From: Oenanthe sinensis | Taxonomy: Eukaryota > Streptophyta > Magnoliopsida > Apiales > Apiaceae | Assembly (NCBI GenBank): GCA_028671895.1 | Contig: CM053802.1 | Location: 39,718,201 to 39,782,200 of the forward strand | Reading direction: 5' to 3' | DNA length: 64,000 nucleotides | Shown: positions 20,109-31,400 of the stretch, piece by piece | Position numbering within the stretch: the first letter of the stretch is position 1 | Layout: every line of letters starts with the position of its first letter | Made by a program: the position numbers and the translations under genes | The notes under the pieces: model-generated | The model's database searches: none | Told to the model about the DNA's origin: nothing | What the model saw: the letters and a program-made list of their open reading frames with translations, nothing else

Positions 20109-23100
20109 ATGGCACCACAAAAGAAGATCGTCTCTTCCACTGGGTTCACCTATGAACAGAACAACTTCACAGCATGTCTAACGGTGAATGATGCTCCTGT
20201 GGACTTTCATCCATTGATGCGATTCCTAGGAGATTGCAAAGTTTCCAAAGCTCTCAGCGAAGCACCAACAATCGTGTGTTCCTTTGTTGAAGAACTGTGG
20301 ACCTCTGCAGAGATTTCACCAGATGGGAAGGTAATTTCTTATTCTTGCAAAGGTAATACCTATACAATTACTAGTACTTCATTATCTGAATGTTTAGGGT
20401 TGCCTGCAAATAATTGTAATAAACCACCCACTGAAAATGAAATTAGGGACATGTTAGAATCCGTTAATTATGCAAATGCTGAAACTGGATTAGAAGAAGT
20501 TGTTAGGAAAAATCTTAGGAAAGAATGGAGTTATTTCTTTGATGCCATAATTAAAGTATTTTCTGGAAAAATAAGTAATTTTGATGCAATTACGATCAGT
20601 ATGCAAGAAATTGCTTATTCTATCCTGTTTGATAAATACTTCGATTTTGGCACACTACTCCTAAATGAATTATCTGCTAAGTTAGGACCCAAGTCATCTA
20701 GGAAAAATAATATCTACTTTGCAAGATTTTTCATGATGATTATTAATGCCTTTGTTGGAGAGTATGAAATAAGTGCAGATATGGAGTCCTTGGAGCCATG
20801 GATGCAAAACAAGAGGGTCTTCAAGGATCTTGTGAGAATCAACTTACACCCTAAGTTGTGCCTCATTTATCCTCCTCTTGTACAGGTATATCTTCAAAAT
20901 CTCCATCTTGTACATTCTTCTTCAAAATCTCAAATTTCTTTGCCTTCAACAACAATGGAGGGAGATGGAAATGCCCCCATTCCTCCTACCCAAGTTGCAC
21001 AACCTTCCAAACTCAAGTCTGATAAAACCACTTCAGTAGTTTCTCAAAAAACTACTGTTGTAAGATCTAAGAAAAGAAAAACCACTAAGGGGAGTGTGAA
21101 GGTGGTTGATAAGGGTGAGGGAACTGGCCAACATCAAGAAAGCCAGAAGAATAAGGAGAGTGAGATTGAGAGGAACCAGCCAGCCACCAGTCCAATCTCC
21201 CAACAGATTGAGGCTGTAGTAAAGGACTTGAACACATCCCTAGTTGCATCTTCTCAAAAAGATGTAACTATTGAAAAGAGGTCTCAACCAGGACCATCAG
21301 ATGGGGATAAGGGTCACCAAATAATACAGCCATACAAAAGAAGAAAGAAGGTTACAAATACTGCACAGGGCACACACACACTTGCAAAGCCAAATGAAAA
21401 TTTGGTGGAGCCTTCAGTTTCTTCTTTTGATGTGTCTCAGAATCTTCCTGAGGCACAGCCCCATTCTTTATCTGAATCTTCTCCTCAATCTCCCTCAAAA
21501 ACTATTTCTTCAGAAACAGTGTTGATTGACAACTTCATTGTTTCAAATTCACCCTCTTTGCAACTCAGGGTGGAGCCAACACTATCACCTGCATCACCAA
21601 ATAAGGTTAACACCTTGGTTGATCAGGAAAATACTGTAATTTCTCTCCAGTCAATGGATATTATGCAATCAACTGATAACTTCCAACATCCATTGACTAG
21701 TTCACTTCCATCGATGGATATCCTTACATCCATCGACGAGCTCCCATCAACGGATATTCATCCATCGATGGATACTTCTTATCCATCGATTGATCCCTTA
21801 ATGTCAATTCATGAATCATCCATTGAAACACTTCAGGTGGCCAATACTATATTAGGATTGAGTGGAGTGGGTGAGGTGTGTGAGAGGCAAGGTTTGCATA
21901 CCTTGGCAAAAGGAGAGTGTGTGAATGAGGGGCCCTCAAATTCTTCTGAGGTGGCAAAAGGAGAGGGTGTGAGAAAAGAGAGTCCCACCTTAGCAGGTGA
22001 TGAAAAAGGAGAGGAAAGTAAGGGAGAGGTGAGAATCCAGGATGAGATCCTGATGCAAGAAAAGAGAGAAGAGAGTGAGAGAGAAAAGAATAGAGAGAAA
22101 CCAATTTCACCATCTCATGAAGCATCAACTTCTAAAACTGAGCAGTTTGAAGCAGGACTCACCCAGGAGTTGGGGCTGGAGTCAGGGGGAGTTGTAGACT
22201 ATGAAGTCCCTGCAGGAGTTGCAGAAGTCAACATGGAGGTGGAGGATGAAATTGATGTCAATCTTGATGCTTCAACCTTTCAACATGAAGATCCTCATTA
22301 TCAAGAACTAGCAGCAGCATCTAATCAAATAGCTGAGCAAATGCTGGGTTTAGTACAGACAGAAGAGCAATTCAGGAGTGGGAAAGAGTTTTTGGCCAGT
22401 CAACCTGATGATATATCCCACATGAATCCTGAAGATTTTGATGATAATTCTGATGATGAACTTCTAGATCCACAAGTAGCAAGTGATGAAACTAATTTGG
22501 CTGACACAGAAAGGGCCATCATTTCTCTTTACAGAAGGTCAATGGCTGAAGTAGATGTAGTGGATCCCCTACAAAGGAGAATTCTGAACTTTTACAGGGA
22601 TAATTTGAAGATCCAGAAAACGCATGTCACAAGCTCCAAGTATGAATTGAAGAAAATAAGAGAAGACATTGACAGCTCAAGGATGCATTTTGACACCACC
22701 ATTGACTCTAGACTCAGCCTCACAATGCTGACTAGAATCAAGCAAAGGTTGGACACTGAGTTTTCAGCCAAGGACAAGGTAATGGAATTGGAGAAAAGAG
22801 TAGCCTCCATGGAACTCAACATGCAGCAAATTTTGAAGAATCAAGTCACTCAAATCAATCTTCTGGGTAAACTCTTAGAGACTCCCTTACTCTCTCAGTC
22901 AGTAGCACAAGTGCCAGTTGCTGATAACAAAAAGGGGGAGAAGCAAGAAGCTGATGCATTGGAGAAAACAAGTGGTACTGAAGCTGTGGTGGCAAAGTCT
23001 ACAGATCCCAAGAAGGAGTTGGCTCAAGACATAGTAAGGAAATTTGATGCAATTGCTAGCAAATTCAAGGAAATAAGTTCCAGTAGCTCACAACCTGGTG

Positions 23101-24041
23101 ACAGGAAAGGAAAGGGAAAGCTAATTGAAGATGATAAAAAGAAAGCTGTCACAGGTGGAGGGGAAAGTGAAAAATTGTTGAGCAAAGCCATAGTAGTTGG
23201 CATAAGAGAAAGGGAGCAACGAGAAAAATCCCGAGAAGAATTAGCCATTCAATTGCAAAGGGAATATGATGAAGAGGATAGGCTAATGAGAGAAGCCAGA
23301 AGAAAAGAAGGTGAAAGGAGGCCAAGGATGAAGCAAAGAGCAAACAAGCCCAAAGATGCACCAAAATCATCTGGAGTTAAAAGACTATTAGTTGTTGAAG
23401 ACAATGAAGACAAAGAAGACAAGGAGAAGAAGCCAAAACAAGTCAAGACTGAAGGTCAAGCTTCTGGGAGTAATCAAGCCAAAGAAATAGAGGTGTTCAA
23501 ACACAAATCTGAAAACTTTGTGCCAATCAAAGCTGAGGGAATGATTGCAGCAAAAGGACAAAGGAAGAAAGATGTTGATCTTCTTCACATTGAGTATGAA
23601 GATGGATCACACTCAACCTTCACATTCAACCAAGTATTGGATCAAGGATATGGCATCTTAAGGAAAATCTACACTATGCTCAACAGGAAGTATTATCTAA
23701 CTGAAGAGCTAGGAAAGGCCATCCTTGAAAGAATGAAGAAGATAAGGGAGGCACCTGTTCAAGAAGAAAGGGATGACAGAATAAAGATCTGGAATCCTGA
23801 AGGAAGAAAAGTGCTTCATGAGCCCTTCTACTTGATGATATATAAGGACAGGGAAGGCAGAGAAAAATGCATTGATATTTGTCAAGAAATAGACAAACTG
23901 CCCAATCTGGAATTAAATCATCTGGCAAGTCAATTGGACTACAGGTTTGAAGATGAGAAGATATTGAAGGGAACCCTCTACAGGAAGATGAAGGACAATG
24001 AAGACAAGATGAATGAGTCAAGGGGAAGAAGGAGAAGATAG
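20109..24041 (+). CDS. ORF3 of element 1, 1310-residue protein in the env-like position
   Basis: Intact ATG-to-TAG frame in a good context (AAGAATGGC). No signal peptide or membrane segment is visible, so a classical envelope is unlikely. Residues 1-265 form a globular domain; it shares with the dimer ORF3 the pattern of an LGLP motif, then K/L-EW about 50 residues on, then an I-L-phe/tyr region with a tract like GTLLLNEL and a RFFMM segment. This resembles plant 'putative transposon protein' domains (recollection, not searched). Residues 280-600 are Ser/Pro/Gln-rich with basic NLS-like patches (RSKKRKTTKG, YKRRKKV) and a SMD/SID/STD segment near 515-560. Residues about 800-930 are predicted long helices; 1000-1150 are Lys/Glu-rich; a compact C-terminal domain starts near 1154 (HIEYEDGSHSTFTF). 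Function unknown. Confidence 0.85.
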   Translation: MAPQKKIVSSTGFTYEQNNFTACLTVNDAPVDFHPLMRFLGDCKVSKALSEAPTIVCSFVEELWTSAEISPDGKVISYSCKGNTYTITSTSLSECLGLPANNCNKPPTENEIRDMLESVNYANAETGLEEVVRKNLRKEWSYFFDAIIKVFSGKISNFDAITISMQEIAYSILFDKYFDFGTLLLNELSAKLGPKSSRKNNIYFARFFMMIINAFVGEYEISADMESLEPWMQNKRVFKDLVRINLHPKLCLIYPPLVQVYLQNLHLVHSSSKSQISLPSTTMEGDGNAPIPPTQVAQPSKLKSDKTTSVVSQKTTVVRSKKRKTTKGSVKVVDKGEGTGQHQESQKNKESEIERNQPATSPISQQIEAVVKDLNTSLVASSQKDVTIEKRSQPGPSDGDKGHQIIQPYKRRKKVTNTAQGTHTLAKPNENLVEPSVSSFDVSQNLPEAQPHSLSESSPQSPSKTISSETVLIDNFIVSNSPSLQLRVEPTLSPASPNKVNTLVDQENTVISLQSMDIMQSTDNFQHPLTSSLPSMDILTSIDELPSTDIHPSMDTSYPSIDPLMSIHESSIETLQVANTILGLSGVGEVCERQGLHTLAKGECVNEGPSNSSEVAKGEGVRKESPTLAGDEKGEESKGEVRIQDEILMQEKREESEREKNREKPISPSHEASTSKTEQFEAGLTQELGLESGGVVDYEVPAGVAEVNMEVEDEIDVNLDASTFQHEDPHYQELAAASNQIAEQMLGLVQTEEQFRSGKEFLASQPDDISHMNPEDFDDNSDDELLDPQVASDETNLADTERAIISLYRRSMAEVDVVDPLQRRILNFYRDNLKIQKTHVTSSKYELKKIREDIDSSRMHFDTTIDSRLSLTMLTRIKQRLDTEFSAKDKVMELEKRVASMELNMQQILKNQVTQINLLGKLLETPLLSQSVAQVPVADNKKGEKQEADALEKTSGTEAVVAKSTDPKKELAQDIVRKFDAIASKFKEISSSSSQPGDRKGKGKLIEDDKKKAVTGGGESEKLLSKAIVVGIREREQREKSREELAIQLQREYDEEDRLMREARRKEGERRPRMKQRANKPKDAPKSSGVKRLLVVEDNEDKEDKEKKPKQVKTEGQASGSNQAKEIEVFKHKSENFVPIKAEGMIAAKGQRKKDVDLLHIEYEDGSHSTFTFNQVLDQGYGILRKIYTMLNRKYYLTEELGKAILERMKKIREAPVQEERDDRIKIWNPEGRKVLHEPFYLMIYKDREGREKCIDICQEIDKLPNLELNHLASQLDYRFEDEKILKGTLYRKMKDNEDKMNESRGRRRR
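21651..21803 (+). repeat. LTR-type motif cluster inside ORF3
   Basis: At least eight motif copies or variants, including TCCATCGATGGATA and TCAACGGATA, encode SMD, STDN, SMD, SID, STD, SMD and SID. Together with gag and pol, this places the LTR motif in every coding region of the element. Confidence 0.8.
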
Positions 24042-24207
24042 GAGATTCAACCTCAATCATCAAAATTATCAGAATTCATCCCTGCCTAGTATCTGATTAC
24101 TCTGTCTCAAACTTTACTTATCAATATTGTAATTCTTGCTAAGAATGAAAATGTTCAGAAGTTTTGTTATCATCAACAGAAAATTTATGCATATTTTACA
24201 TATTCAT

Positions 24208-24220
24208 AAATAGGGGGAGA
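24208..24220 (+). other. Polypurine tract
   Basis: AAATAGGGGGAGA ends one base before the 3' LTR. It is the usual plus-strand primer site and the Sirevirus-type PPT. Confidence 0.9.
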
Positions 24221-24221
24221 T

Positions 24222-25411
24222 TGTTAGGAATTATGAGTTTTGATGATAACAAATTACTTAGAATTTCAATAGGGACTCAAAATTATTTTGTAACTGATCA
24301 ATGGATATGACTTATAAATATCCATTGACTAGGAAACCAGTTATCAGTTGAAACTTGTTTATCAACTGATAAACTGGATTGTAGCATTGATTTATGTTTC
24401 ACTATCAATTGATTGTATTACCTCGATGGATGCAATGATGTAGTCAACTGATGTTATTGACTTCAATTTCTAACTTCTCAACAGATGTGAAGAATGGCTG
24501 ATCAATTGTAAATATTCTAAGTCAGAATTCTCACAAGTGAAGTGATCAACTGATGTTGAAGTCGATGGATGAAGACACTACTCAACGGATGAAAGCTATC
24601 AACTGATACAAGTCATCAATGGATAATTACAGTCAACGGATAAAGAACCATCAATGGATAAGGAGTCGATGGATAACTCAATTATCCATCGACACATCAA
24701 CTGATCAACAGATATCCTATCCATCGATGGATAAGCAAAGGTGAATCAACTGATAAGCTTAACAACATTTATCAGTTGATTAAAGTTTCCCTATTTAGCT
24801 AAAGCCAGAAATTACGGGAACAGTGCAGAAACTGAATCATTGGAAGACAGTCCTGTCAGGATTGTGAAGACTTTCAAGGCAACACAACATCCAAGGAATA
24901 TCTTAAGACAAAGACACTTCCAGAGCTAGTTAGTTCTACAAGGAAGGTTGTGAAAAGAAGCTAGTTTCTATTTTTATGTAAACAGTATAAATTGTAATAT
25001 TATATTATTATCAGTCGATAGAAAACTAGAGTAGTAGTTTTTGTATAAAAAGCAAAAACACAGTAGCAAAGAGAGAGGGTTTTTTCAGAAGAACTCAAGA
25101 AAAGCAAAGTAGAAAATCAGGCAGAACTTGTAATGCTTTTCTAAGTTCTACATTCAACTTTGTACGCAGCTTAGTATTTTTACTAAGATCAATTGAAAGC
25201 AAAAACTCACTAGTGGAAAAACAATCCACTAGTAATTTTTAATCTTGTTGTTTCTGTTTTCAACACTTTAGTTATCCAGTTCTTAGTTACATCAATCTTA
25301 ATTAAACACTCTCTTTGTACAAACTTATTTCCGCAAGAAGTTGAATTAATTATTAAGTTTGTATTCAACCCCCCCCTTCTCCAAACTTAGTGTACTTAAG
25401 GGCGAATAACA
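24222..25411 (+). repeat. 3' LTR of element 1
   Basis: 1190 bp. Differs from the 5' LTR at about six positions that I could find by eye (for example AACAGC/AACAAC near 24764, ACACAG/ACACAA near 24887, and a T/C in the run near 25375). The array, palindrome (24718-24733) and TATA box are all retained. Confidence 0.95.
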
Positions 25412-25416
25412 ACTCT
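25412..25416. repeat. Target-site duplication, right copy (actct)
   Basis: Matches 12530-12534. Confidence 0.95.
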
Positions 25417-25847
25417 TATGAATTTCAACAAAATTTTGGTGACTAAATAAAATGAATTAAAAGGCCCCGTTATAAATTAGGGGCCGCAGAATTCTATGAC
25501 ACCGTATTTTAAAAAAAAATCAAGCCTCAAATGTTGTATACGTAAGCTTGACACAAAGGTCACACGACTATGAACAACTCCAAGGAAAAATAGCTATTTG
25601 TCACACTAGAAAAACCCTTATAGAATATTAATTTATCCAAGTTTAGCTATTCAAATTCATAATTTGCTCCAACCTTACTCGCTATATAAGTTTCCGATTA
25701 AATAATTTATCATATAAAGGGGTCGTTTGAGATATCTTAAAATAAGTTACTTTTTACTTATTTAAGAAAAGTGCAATATAAGTAATAAGTAAATTTTACT
25801 TATAAGTTGTTAAGTGTTGGATAAATCTATATATTGAGGACTATTCC
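25417..25847. other. Intergenic DNA, possible MITE piece
   Basis: No gene. A GGCCCC...GGGGCC inverted repeat lies at 25463-25485. From 25713 GGGGTCGTTTGAG is followed by repeated TTACTTATAAG-like words, as in hAT-type MITEs; boundaries cannot be set. Confidence 0.3.
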
Positions 25848-26712
25848 AATGAGACCCTCCTTATAATGAGAACTAAGTCTCAATTAATAAAATATTAATT
25901 AAAAATTAATATCAGGCATCAACGCCTTATACATATACATATATAATTATATACATGAACGGCACTACTCTGCCACCACCCACTTCATATACTATATAGT
26001 TTTTCTTCATTGTGTAGCCGTTATCAACATTCTTCTCCATCAACATCAACATTACAATCACAATCATCACCACCACACCAAAACCTCTCAAATCTCTCAC
26101 AAAAATCATCACTATTCAACAACCACAACAACAACTCTATCTCTTTTTCTTTGATTCTCTCTCTCTCACACACAAAACTACAATCATTATTGTTGAACAA
26201 CTATGAATGTCCAATAACCACTTGCATCTCAACAGTACCGCCTCTTCCATTCCCACGATTACTACTTTTATTCACTACCACGTCTTCACTTACCTTTAAT
26301 CTGATGCACCACAAACATCTATTGGTAACTAATTTAAATAGATCTGTATTAGCATCTTTCAAATCACCAAATTCTGTATACGAAACACCTAATATAAGTA
26401 CACAAATCACCAATTTAAAAAGGTGATTTGTATGAAGAATGAATGAATTGCATTCAAATGAAGAGATTGTTTAGATCATTATTTAATTTACCCTAAATAA
26501 TTATATGATACTAGTTTTTAACAGAAGTTGATAAGATATGTGAAAAAAAATATGTTAATATAAACATTGATGAACTTGCTAGAGAAGATGAAGTTTATAT
26601 AGATATGGAGTGTTATCACGGTAGTTATGGTGGCCAGGTGGTGGCAGATCGAGGTTGTGGTGGTGATATGTATAATGGATGTAGGTGTGAGAGGTATGGT
26701 TCGGTGGAGAAG

Positions 26713-26717
26713 GTAGG
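26713..26717. repeat. Target-site duplication of the dimer, left copy (gtagg)
   Basis: gtagg precedes the leftmost LTR and recurs at 54723-54727 after the rightmost LTR. No equivalent flanks the central LTR, whose neighbours are PBS and PPT. Confidence 0.93.
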
Positions 26718-28024
26718 TGTTAGGTCCAAAGTGTTGTAGAGGGGGGGGGGGTGAATACAACTATTTGAAATTTATGAGAGAATAAACAATATGCAGGTAA
26801 TAAATAATGACACAGAATTTCAAGAATATATCATTATATTCATTGATGGATTTGCTACAACATTCATAAAAGCATCATGATCAGTTGAACAATAAATACA
26901 GCAATTAAAGCTAGATTCAACTGATCCTCTCTCTCACTTTTTGTTTTACAGTAAATGCTCTCTCTTAAAAATTATCGTTGAAAAATACAGAGATAAAAGT
27001 CTATCTACTAATAAAAACAAAGTGTTGCTTTTATAATGTCATGTAGTCTTGATCTTGTCCTTTTTGTGTACGTGGCCCAATCAGGACTTCGACAACAAAA
27101 AGTACTTTCCCAACAACTCTGGATCAACCGTTCACAATAAGCCACTTGTCCCTTGAACATTAAATGTTACATATCTACCCGCATCTCGATCTTCGCCTGG
27201 ACCCATCTCGATCTCGATCTTCTCCTGGACCCATCTCGATCTCGATCTTCGCCTGGACCCATCTCGATCTCGATCTGTGTAAATCTCGATCTCGATCTGG
27301 GAGAATCTCGATCTCGATCTGGGAGGATCTCGATCTATGAAGATCTCGATCTCGATCTGGGAGAATCTCGATCTCGATCTATCACCTGGATCGAGATTTG
27401 ACTTTGTAGTGTTTTACTTCACTTGCAAATCTCGATCCGCATCTCGATCTGCTGTGGATCGACATTTGCCTTAGCAAATATGCACACATCCAATGTTGAC
27501 CTTCATTAGTGACTAATTGAGAATTAACCTTTATGAGCAAGTTTCCTTAGCTTCTTCAATTTCTTTTCCTCACTCAATTCAAATGAGATCTTCTATTACT
27601 GACATGAACTTACCTCCAATGTCCTGACACTTGATGCAATGGTCTGGTTCATAAGTGACTAGTCTTGTAGGGGTTCTTGCTTCTGAATGTCAGTTCTCAT
27701 TTGTTGATTAACCTTTACATTATCCAGATGTTGTTATACATTACATGAAATCACTTTGGTCTTCTTGATACTTCTTTGACATTAATTTGATTCTCCATTA
27801 GATAAGTTAGGGCATGAGCAATACTCAGATTGAACTTCTTCTCACTTATGCATCCTTGATTAACCAAATTAGTTACTTGTAGTTACCAAGTATCATTGCC
27901 ATTTCTTCAGTTGATTGATTCCATGTGCTTCTTCAGTTTCTCTTGTTTTGCTGTTGTTTTATCTTTTACTTAGTTGAGTTACATAGTAATTAAGTGTTAC
28001 AAGTTAGTACACCTATGCCTTTCA
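26718..28024 (-). repeat. LTR A (3' LTR of copy 1)
   Basis: 1307 bp, ends TGTTAGGTCC and CCTATGCCTTTCA. The TATA box on the minus strand (TATAAAAG) is at 27028-27035. Contains a run of eleven G and three CCTGGACCC units in its array. Private variants relative to B and C include AAATAATGAC near 26800 and TTTGTAGTG near 27403. Confidence 0.93.
27183..27463 (-). repeat. ATCTCGATC array in LTR A
   Basis: Repeated ATCTCGATCTCGATCT blocks joined by short spacers (TTCGCCTGGACCC, TGGGAGA, TATGAAG), upstream of the LTR TATA box in transcription sense. Equivalent arrays lie at 40532-40829 and 53892-54162. ORFs with RSRSRS peptides in these arrays are artefacts of the repeat. Confidence 0.9.
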
Positions 28025-28038
28025 ATCTCCCCCTATTT
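28025..28038 (-). other. Polypurine tract, copy 1
   Basis: AAATAGGGGGAGAT on the minus strand, immediately before LTR A. Confidence 0.9.
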
Positions 28039-28489
28039 GATTGTCTAACAATGACAACCAAATTTACAATGAGGATAACTCAACTAAACAGGGACTGAAA
28101 AAGATAAAATAACATTCATAAAAGATCATGTCAACTTACATAATGCTTGGCTTGATTAATTAACTTCATGTCTATTACTGATACTTCAAGTGCCAAAATT
28201 GGACACCTGTTGGCTCGATCAAATGGCTTCATGCTCTTCTAGAGATTTTCTCTAAGTACTTTAAGAGCACGGTCCACTCAATCTTCAATTATCCTTCTGA
28301 AGTCCTTTTAGCAGTATTACCACCGCCGAACTTCGCGAAATAATTGACGCCTAATATAAACCAGTTTCAAGACACTTAGCTAACTAACTTCTACCTTACA
28401 CTACACAAGAAAACAGATAATATATTTTTACAATGCAGGAAAACAAGAAAACAAATTACAACGCAAAGAAACATTACAAGCATAATACA
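28039..28489. other. ORF3-PPT interval, copy 1
   Basis: About 450 bases without an ORF between the ORF3 stop and the PPT; probably 3' untranslated sequence. Repeated almost unchanged at 41404-41854. Confidence 0.7.
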
Positions 28490-31400
28490 TTAAAACTTTG
28501 ATTTCTTGCGCTCCTCTTCCTCACGAGCTTTCTTCTTGGCTGCTTTTTCTTTCTTCATGAACTCAGGGTTGCAGACTTCATCCAGTCTTTTCTTGAGAAG
28601 ATTAAGTCCTTCTGCTTCCACATGATTTCTGATCTTGTAATTTCGAAACAACCTCAACCACCTTTCAACCATGCTGCGAGTGGTAAGCTTCGTGGGAATG
28701 TCTTCAAACCTCAGCTTCGTGACTTTGTCAGGGTACCCCTTTTCCCCTTTCTTCCTTATAACCAGCTGCTTAGGGTATCCAATGACAATAGCGGTGGTGC
28801 ATTGCTGTAGCCTCTGAATATCAAGCTGTTGTCTTCTCTTACAGAAGTTATCAAACGTGACCCTTAGATAATCCTGATCAAACTCGTCAACATCATCCAT
28901 CTCATCAATCAATTCCCTTATGATACGCAGTGTTTCATGACTGTGTTCTGCAAAGATGTCGTACTTGATTTCAATGACGGTTTCCACCTGATACTTGTCT
29001 GTATAGATCAGCAGATCATTCTCATTCTCAGCTTTGCTCTTGACAAACTTGACATTTGCACTAACCACTGCACTAGCTTCCTTCCTTATTTCCCCTTTTT
29101 CTGGAATGTCTATCCTTGGATCTCCGTATCTTTGCACATGCTCTCTTATTGCCTCGTCTTGCAGCTCGAATGCATAGTCTTCAGGTTCCTTCTTAACCAC
29201 TGGTAGTGTAGCTTCAGGCAACTTGTATCTAACGTCTTGCCTTCTTATCAGCTTCTCCAAGTCCTTAGCCACCAGCTTCTTTTCCTTTGTTAGAAAACCC
29301 TTAGAGAGGACTAGCTTTGCAACTGCCTTCAACACATTTTCGCTCGGAGTTAGTTTCGAGTCATGCAGATTTACGATCCTCAAGACCTTGTCATGGACAT
29401 ATCTGATCTGGTAGGGATTTAGAATAATGTCAACCCCTCTGTCTTCAGCCATCTTCAACAATTTCTCCTTAAACAGCACTCCAGTCTTGACAAAGGTGTC
29501 TACCTTGTGAGCGAATTCTACCAGTTCACTTGCACCCCTTTCATGGAAGAAAGCCTCATCGACCATACACGGCCCGATTTTTGTTATGGGTGTCCAAGTG
29601 ATCATCAGATTCCATGCCTTCTCCTTGAATATGACTTGTACGGAGGTGCATCCCTGTCTTATACAATTTAGATAATTCAGCAGCCCAGGGTTTAGATTTT
29701 CTAGCTTATGAAGAAGAAAGCTCAATCTTTCTGAGTCATGAGCATAGGCTCTTGGTCCAGCTAAGGCTTCTCTAGCCTTGTCCCACTCGGGACCTTCCCT
29801 CCTTATGTCAGCCTGGACCTTAGGATCATTGATCTTTTTCATTTCAAACTCATGCTGAGTTTTCTGAGCCGCTCTCTTCTCCTTTGCCATTAGTTCTTTT
29901 TCAACTATCCCTTGTAGTACTTCTTCATTTACTCTTTCTCTGGCTTCCCTGAAAATCTCTTCTTGCATCTCCGCTTCATCAACTTCTTCTTCTGGGACTT
30001 GCTCGTCAGCAGCCGAATGGTCTCCTGCATCACCTGCAACTCCTGCACCAGATCCGCCAGGATTTAGACCTCTTTCTTGTTCCCACTCTTTTGCCCGTTG
30101 CTCGAGTCTCGACCTCCTTGCCACTAAGGCTTCTACATCCATCTCGTCATCATCAGAATCTTCAATAAAGTCTCCCATAAATGCATCGACAAGAGGTGTT
30201 TCTTTCTCAGCTTCTTCTTCAACCACCATCTTCTGCTTGCCTTTGTCCTTAAGAGCCGGTTGAGCCTCCTCCACCTTTTCACCAGATTTATTTGAGGACT
30301 CGATCACCGGACCCTTACTAGTCAGCTTTTTCAGACCCTGATCCTCCTTCTCCCCCTTAGGTGTGTTATCCTCATCAGGAGCATCATCATCATTATTATC
30401 GTCACCACCACCACCGGTTGAAGGACCAGGTCCAGCCCTGTTACGTCCAAAGACAGAATCAAGTAGTTCATTCAGCTTCGTCCAAACCTGAGACATACCA
30501 TAAGTGACATCATCTACTGATCTTCCAACCTCCACCTGTGCCAATCCAAGATTATTTATCTTGTCAATCATTTGATTTTGGACGGCAATGAGGTTCTCCA
30601 TGAACTGAGCTCCAACCTCCAATCTTCCAGAGTGAGAAGAGACAGCAGCAGTAACACCAGCAACTCCAGCCTCCAAAGCCTCCACTTTCTTCACTAGATC
30701 CTGCAATTTGGGGGACGGTGTTTGGCTTGGGTTAAACTGTTTACTCTCGCCGGGTTCTGTTTCACTCAAGATCCCTAAAAAGAAGGGATCTACTCTCCCT
30801 GTCTCTCCCTCGTGTTTAGAGCCTAACAGTACTAGAGCCTCATCCACTAATCGCTGGGGACTAGCGGTGAGTTGGTCGGCGATATCGGTCAGTGAGACTG
30901 AGCCTTTAAGCGCTGTGTCTACGATAGGAGATGACGTTATGACCATGTCATCCCCTTGTTCACTTAGAACCTTTTCTGGTTCGCTGGGCTGTTCTGGAGG
31001 CGTAGACCCACCAGTCACCAGATGTCGTTGCTCTGCAAGCAACTTGTTTTCTGATTTAGATGAGGAAGCGTCATCCGTACTGGATTCGACAGACTCGTCC
31101 TCATTAAAACTCCCTGAGATACTAGTATCAGAAGTGCTAGTCTCAGTTTGCCATTCCCCTTCCGAGAAATTTCTCAAAGAGCCCTGAGCGGACAACTCAG
31201 GGGAGGTAGGGCCAGCTCCTATTGGCTGTTGAGCTGGACCCCCTCCTTGACTCTCACCAACATGCCTAGGCGAGTGCGAATGTGTTGAAATGATTTGGAG
31301 AGGAGAGCCACCAGCGTGAGGTGTGGTGGCTGTGAGAGGTGAACTAGCCTTAACAGGTTGTGCAGTTGCCACTGGGTTTGAATCCACCTTTTGCTTCTTT

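Larger units (their letters stand above)
12535..25411 (+). mobile_element. Complete Ty1/copia Sirevirus-like retrotransposon, element 1 (12.9 kb)
   Basis: Two 1190-bp LTRs, a tRNA-Met PBS, gag, pol (PR-IN-RT-RNase H, the copia order), a spacer, a 1310-codon ORF3, a polypurine tract and a perfect 5-bp TSD. I count about six differences between the LTRs, so the insertion is recent. Gag has one internal stop; pol has one frameshift and one stop near its end; ORF3 is open. Long Gag plus a third ORF between pol and the 3' LTR is the Sirevirus layout. Confidence 0.95.

Noticed and set aside
26010..26426. 138-codon ORF rich in Ser, Leu and His
   Set aside because: Low-complexity AC/CT-rich DNA like an untranslated leader; no domain and no ATG-context support.
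27153..27401. ORFs with repeated Ser-Arg and Leu-Asp peptides (also 4077-4358 and 40502-40839)
   Set aside because: They are translations of the ATCTCGATC array and appear in several frames and on both strands; not SR proteins.
27183..27463. CRISPR-like spaced repeats
   Set aside because: Spacers are themselves repeated, the genome is a plant and the array sits inside an LTR; no cas genes.
30708..31187. 159-codon ORF antisense to ORF3, repeated at 44073-44552
   Set aside because: Shadow of the ORF3 Ser/Glu-rich linker; conserved only because the two copies are duplicates.
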